Of a stretch of DNA of 19,554 nucleotides, positions 16,746 through 19,554 are shown one piece after another (positions within the stretch are counted from its first letter, which is position 1; every line of letters begins with the position of its first letter). Origin of the DNA: Deltaproteobacteria bacterium. GTDB taxonomy: Bacteria; Desulfobacterota; Anaeroferrophillalia; Anaeroferrophillales; Tharpellaceae. The notes under the pieces were generated by a model, which saw nothing but the letters and a program-made list of their open reading frames with translations, did not search any database and was not told the origin of the DNA. The position numbers and the translations under genes were made by a program. The DNA lies in assembly GCA_030633185.1 (NCBI GenBank), contig DAOVTG010000018.1, forward strand, positions 1 through 19,554, written 5' to 3'.

Positions 16746-17117
16746 TTATTTGGGCCGCTTGACCCCATACTTGGAACGTCCACTACGACGATCCTGAACC
16801 CCGACACTGTCGAGTGTACCACGGATAACATGATAACGGACACCAGGTAAATCTTTGACCCTGCCACCCCTAATCAGAACTACTGAATGCTCCTGCAGAT
16901 TATGGCCGACTCCGGGAATATATGAAGTCACTTCGAAACCATTGGTCAACCGTACTCTGGCAACCTTACGCAAGGCTGAGTTAGGTTTTTTTGGCGTCGT
17001 TGTATAGACCCTGACACAGACCCCGCGCTTCTGCGGGCAACTTTTCAGCGCCGGAGCCGTGGTCTTCTTCTTGATCTGCTTTCTACCTTTACGAACCAAC
17101 TGATTAATCGTCGGCAT
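16746..17117 (-). CDS. rpsL: 30S ribosomal protein S12
   Basis: This is ribosomal protein S12 (123 aa), part of the decoding centre. It begins MPTINQLVRKGRK and contains CPQKRGVCVRVYTTTPKKPN (residues 27-46) and the loop RGGRVKDLPGVRY at 83-95. Lys43 and Lys88, the classical streptomycin-resistance positions, are both lysine, so no such substitution is present. The ATG at 17117 has a CGGAG Shine-Dalgarno. The gap to the preceding TPR-protein gene is 74 nt without a clear promoter or terminator, so readthrough from the promoter at 18142-18114 is likely. Confidence 0.98.
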   Translation of the reverse strand: MPTINQLVRKGRKQIKKKTTAPALKSCPQKRGVCVRVYTTTPKKPNSALRKVARVRLTNGFEVTSYIPGVGHNLQEHSVVLIRGGRVKDLPGVRYHVIRGTLDSVGVQDRRSGRSKYGVKRPK

Positions 17118-17191
17118 TTATTTATCTCCGTCCCAAACTATCTAAATTATTACGTAATCGAAAAGAGCCAGCGCTTCTAACAGTTCCGCGG

Positions 17192-17959
17192 CTACTTGTC
17201 AAGCATTTTTTGTTCTGACTCCACTTCTTCAACAACTTCTTCTCCGGCTTCTTCAGCAGCTACTTTATGCATAGAGTCCAGATTAGCGACAGCCGTTCGG
17301 TTTTCATCCCACATGGCCAGAGCCTGATGGTAGTACTGTTCCGCCGCCAGCAGATCACCCAGATAACGTTGTGCCATACCGCAATTGGTCAAGCTCACTG
17401 AAAGAGCCCGTTCATAACGCTCGTAAGGTTCCAATTCAATCTTGTCCTCAGCCACTCCCTGACGACTCTCTAAAAGGGCCACAATTTCATCTGCACCAGG
17501 CCGATTGGCAGCCAACCATTTCTGATAAACATTCACACAGAGCGTAAAATGACCCAGCGCCTGCAAAATACTTTCACGATCTTTCCCCAGATCAAGCCGA
17601 CTATTAATCCCGCTCTCACCTTTACCATAGATCCCGACCCGTAAAAGCACGGTACCGATAGCGTTGTTGACAATACCAAAGTAAAAATCCTGACTCAGAT
17701 CAATGCCAGGGATTTCGCGCAACATTTTCTCCGCCTCGGAGTAACGTTTCAGAGCCCGATCAAATTTACCCCGTATCATCAACTTTTCAGCCTGGGTATA
17801 GACATTCATCGGTGCCTTATAAGCAGCGTTCTGCCCCATACTCTTATACGACATCTCCCGCCAGAGAAAAAAGAGAGCAATCGTCAACGATACCGCAATC
17901 ACCGCAATCACAATTTTCATCGTGCGATTAAGCACCAACAACTCTTTGAGCATGGACAT
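17192..17959 (-). CDS. Single-pass membrane protein with TPR-like repeats, function unknown
   Basis: I do not recognise a named family. The product (255 aa from ATG 17959) has a short N-terminus with Lys5, Arg12 and Lys15, then one hydrophobic helix at about residues 15-33 (KIVIAVIAVSLTIALFFLW). The rest is soluble and helical. TPR-like helix pairs are visible at about 52-80 (YTQAEKLMIRGKFDRALKRY) and 184-217 (MAQRYLGDLLAAEQYYHQAL), and an acidic, Glu-rich tail ends the protein at about 234-251. This suggests an inner-membrane-anchored scaffold, probably facing the periplasm. ATG 17959 was chosen because AAGGG lies 5 nt upstream; an in-frame TTG at 17992 would add 11 residues but has no good site, and ATG 17953 is also possible. 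It is the first gene after a near-consensus promoter and precedes rpsL by 74 nt. Confidence 0.8.
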   Translation of the reverse strand: MSMLKELLVLNRTMKIVIAVIAVSLTIALFFLWREMSYKSMGQNAAYKAPMNVYTQAEKLMIRGKFDRALKRYSEAEKMLREIPGIDLSQDFYFGIVNNAIGTVLLRVGIYGKGESGINSRLDLGKDRESILQALGHFTLCVNVYQKWLAANRPGADEIVALLESRQGVAEDKIELEPYERYERALSVSLTNCGMAQRYLGDLLAAEQYYHQALAMWDENRTAVANLDSMHKVAAEEAGEEVVEEVESEQKMLDK

Positions 17960-18088
17960 ATGAACCCTTAAATCTAAAGCGTAAATATTCAACCACTCAC
18001 TATAAAGCTATAGCAAACAGCGTCGAACGCCGCTTCGCTCTCCATAACCGGGGACAACTTGGAGACCGTAGCCAAACACCTTACAATA

Positions 18089-18114
18089 AAGCCCATCAGA
18101 TACAGAGTGGGCCT
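18089..18114 (-). terminator. Possible weak terminator after mpl
   Basis: On the minus strand AGGCCCA (18114-18108) pairs with TGGGCTT (18095-18089, one G-U pair) around a 12-nt loop, followed by TATTGTAA. It lies about 42 nt past the mpl stop. The tail is only moderately T-rich. The first arm begins at the last base of the -10 element of the promoter described for the next gene, so incoming transcripts would form the hairpin while transcripts starting here would lack most of its first arm. Confidence 0.35.
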
Positions 18115-18142
18115 CTATACTCATTGAACTCAGGCTTGTCAA
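18114..18142 (-). promoter_or_regulatory. Near-consensus sigma-70 promoter upstream of the TPR gene and str block
   Basis: The minus strand has a perfect -35 TTGACA (18142-18137), a 17-nt spacer and a -10 TATAGA (18119-18114, five of six consensus bases). A start at about A18108 is expected, which leaves a leader of roughly 150 nt before ATG 17959. This is the best promoter match I found in any intergenic gap of the window. It starts within 14 nt of the mpl stop codon. It would drive the TPR gene and, with no clear stop signal after it, the ribosomal protein genes beyond. Confidence 0.75.
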
Positions 18143-18155
18143 CCGAATTTAATCT

Positions 18156-19554
18156 TTACTCACACCAGACATCGTCGGCAAGTCTCCGAAAAAGACCGCC
18201 AAAATCTCCTGTACTCATAAGAAGAACCAGCTCTTTGCGCCCGGCTCTTAGTTTGAGAATATCATATAGTGCATCAATATTGCTCACGGCCTGGGCTGGT
18301 TTTGCGCCAGCCTCGATAGCTGCCGCCAAACGCTTAGTATCAAGAGCCTCATCCGCTTCCAGGTTCTCCAGTCTGTAAACCGGAGCCAGAAGAACTTCAT
18401 CGGCCGCAGTAAAGGCTCCTTCAAGCTTTTCTTGAAAGAGATTGCGCCGACTGGTCGCGGTTCGAGGTTCAAAAACCGCCAACAGATGATGCTCGGGATA
18501 ATGCTCCCGCAAAGCCTCAAGAGTCTTACTGATTGCGGTCGGATGATGAGCAAAATCACTGATATAAATAGACTCTCCACAACGGCCCACCAACTCCTGA
18601 CGTCTCTTGATCCCTTTAAAGGAACCTAAACCTTCGGCCACCGCCATTTGCGAAAACCCCAAAGCTCGGAGCAGGATGGCCACCGCCAAGGCGTTCTCAC
18701 CATTGTGGCGGCCAATCGCTGCAACCTTTATCTCCTCTTGATTATTACCAGGAGCCTTAAAACTGATCAGACCGCCATCGGCCAGCGCTTGATAGTCAGA
18801 CAAACGATAATCTGAGCCTTTTGACCAACCATAAGTTAATACCTGGCAAGGCGCTTTTGGCAACAACATTTTAAGCACCGGGCAATCGGCTGACGCCACC
18901 AGCAATCCGTTCGACGGCAGAGCCATGATCAGCTTGCGAAACTCTTCAATAATCTCGTCAATACTGGAAAAAAGATCAACATGATCCATCTCGATACCGG
19001 TAACAATCAGATGGGTCGGTCGATAGTGATGAAATTTGGCATGACGATCAAAAAAGGCGCTGTTATATTCATCCCCTTCAAGGACAAAATCAGCGCCCCG
19101 ACCAAGCCGATAGTTGGTTGAGAAGTTTTTCAACTCCCCGCCAATCATAAAAGAGGGCTCCTCCCCACTACTCTCCAGAGACCAAGCCAGCATCGAGACT
19201 GTTGTCGTCTTGCCATGGGTTCCCGCCACCACCAGGCGGCGGTCGGAAGACGATAAAAATTCATACCATAAAGTTTCCGGTAGCGACCGACAGCAAAGGC
19301 CCAACGCTTGCGCCCGCACCGCCTCAACATTACTGCGGGCCGCAACATTACCGACCACCACTAGATCAAAACTCTCATCCAGCCGCGCACCATCATAACC
19401 AGGCTCCACCCCAATACCCCGGGCCGCCAACAAATCACTCATCGGCGGATAAGCGGCGGCATCGGAACCGCTCACCTGCCAACCCCGCTCCTGCAGCATA
19501 CTCGCCAAAGCCGCCATCGCCGTTCCGCAGATTCCAATCAAATGAACTTTTTTC
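18156..19554 (-). CDS. mpl: UDP-N-acetylmuramate:tripeptide ligase Mpl (partial, N-terminus cut off)
   Basis: This is a Mur-ligase family protein that joins recycled L-Ala-gamma-D-Glu-meso-DAP tripeptide to UDP-MurNAc in the cytoplasm, saving peptidoglycan fragments. The frame is open to the window edge; the visible part begins KKVHLIGICGTAMAALA, the usual N-terminal nucleotide-binding block, so only a few residues are missing. The ATP P-loop GTHGKTTT has its Lys codon at 19211-19209. GGELKNFSTNYRLG and EGDEYNSAFFDRHAKFHHYRP are typical of Mpl and separate it from MurC. The C-terminal domain has DFAHHPTAI and FEPRTATSRRN and ends MSTGDFGGLFRRLADDV. A TTG at 19541 is in frame but would cut off the conserved HLIG, so it is not the start. 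Confidence 0.93.
   Translation of the reverse strand, partial: KKVHLIGICGTAMAALASMLQERGWQVSGSDAAAYPPMSDLLAARGIGVEPGYDGARLDESFDLVVVGNVAARSNVEAVRAQALGLCCRSLPETLWYEFLSSSDRRLVVAGTHGKTTTVSMLAWSLESSGEEPSFMIGGELKNFSTNYRLGRGADFVLEGDEYNSAFFDRHAKFHHYRPTHLIVTGIEMDHVDLFSSIDEIIEEFRKLIMALPSNGLLVASADCPVLKMLLPKAPCQVLTYGWSKGSDYRLSDYQALADGGLISFKAPGNNQEEIKVAAIGRHNGENALAVAILLRALGFSQMAVAEGLGSFKGIKRRQELVGRCGESIYISDFAHHPTAISKTLEALREHYPEHHLLAVFEPRTATSRRNLFQEKLEGAFTAADEVLLAPVYRLENLEADEALDTKRLAAAIEAGAKPAQAVSNIDALYDILKLRAGRKELVLLMSTGDFGGLFRRLADDVWCE

Noticed and set aside
17118..17191. Separate promoter directly before rpsL
   Set aside because: Only an A+T-rich stretch (TAATAAT) is seen, with no matching -35 at proper distance; evidence is too weak to call.
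18000..18060. Tiny 18-codon frame starting ATG GAG AGC in the leader of the TPR gene
   Set aside because: It has no Shine-Dalgarno and no attenuator-like codon run; nothing supports translation.
1..19554. CRISPR array, prophage, transposase, toxin-antitoxin or biosynthetic cluster
   Set aside because: No spaced direct repeats, integrase, transposase or such gene sets are present; the window is core housekeeping DNA.

Overview
The window is one continuous run of minus-strand genes from a bacterial core information-processing region. In transcription order (high to low coordinates) it reads: mpl (5' end cut off by the window edge) - an unrecognised TPR membrane protein - rpsL - rpsG - fusA - tuf - rpmG - tRNA-Trp - secE - nusG - rplK - rplA - rplJ - rplL - rpoB - rpoC - thi4 (3' end cut off). 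No plus-strand gene is supported. No stretch longer than about 220 bases lacks a gene.

The gene set points to a Gram-negative bacterium, most likely Desulfobacterota (former Deltaproteobacteria). The signs are the tuf-rpmG-tRNA-Trp-secE-nusG junction, the Mpl murein-recycling ligase, RpoB (1392 aa) and RpoC (1402 aa) with proteobacterial-type insertions, and a Thi4-type thiazole synthase, which in prokaryotes is mostly found in anaerobes. This is inference from gene content and protein resemblance; no phylogeny was run.

Region by region. 18156-19554: mpl, peptidoglycan recycling. 17960-18155: a near-consensus sigma-70 promoter (TTGACA, 17 bp, TATAGA) and a possible mpl terminator. 17192-17959: a single-pass membrane protein with TPR-like repeats, apparently first gene of the following transcription unit. 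12892-17117: str-type block (S12, S7, EF-G, EF-Tu). 12087-12778: rpmG, a 131-bp palindromic repeat, tRNA-Trp and secE. 9014-12036: nusG and the L11-L1-L10-L7/L12 genes, with an L10-type autoregulatory leader before rplJ and a structured element between rplJ and rplL. 469-8968: a likely attenuator, then rpoB and rpoC overlapping by 4 nt. 1-440: thi4.

Together these genes make translation factors, ribosomal stalk proteins, the NusG/SecE pair and the catalytic RNA polymerase subunits. Regulation visible in the DNA is a strong upstream promoter, the L10 leader, and the rplL-rpoB hairpin that would lower polymerase output relative to ribosomal protein. I saw no new defence, mobile or biosynthetic system. 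The most notable observation is architectural: the order equals the common tuf-secE-...-rpoBC-rpsL-rpsG-fusA-tuf cluster circularly permuted through a single tuf gene, with the new ends after rpoC (thi4) and before rpsL (TPR gene, mpl).
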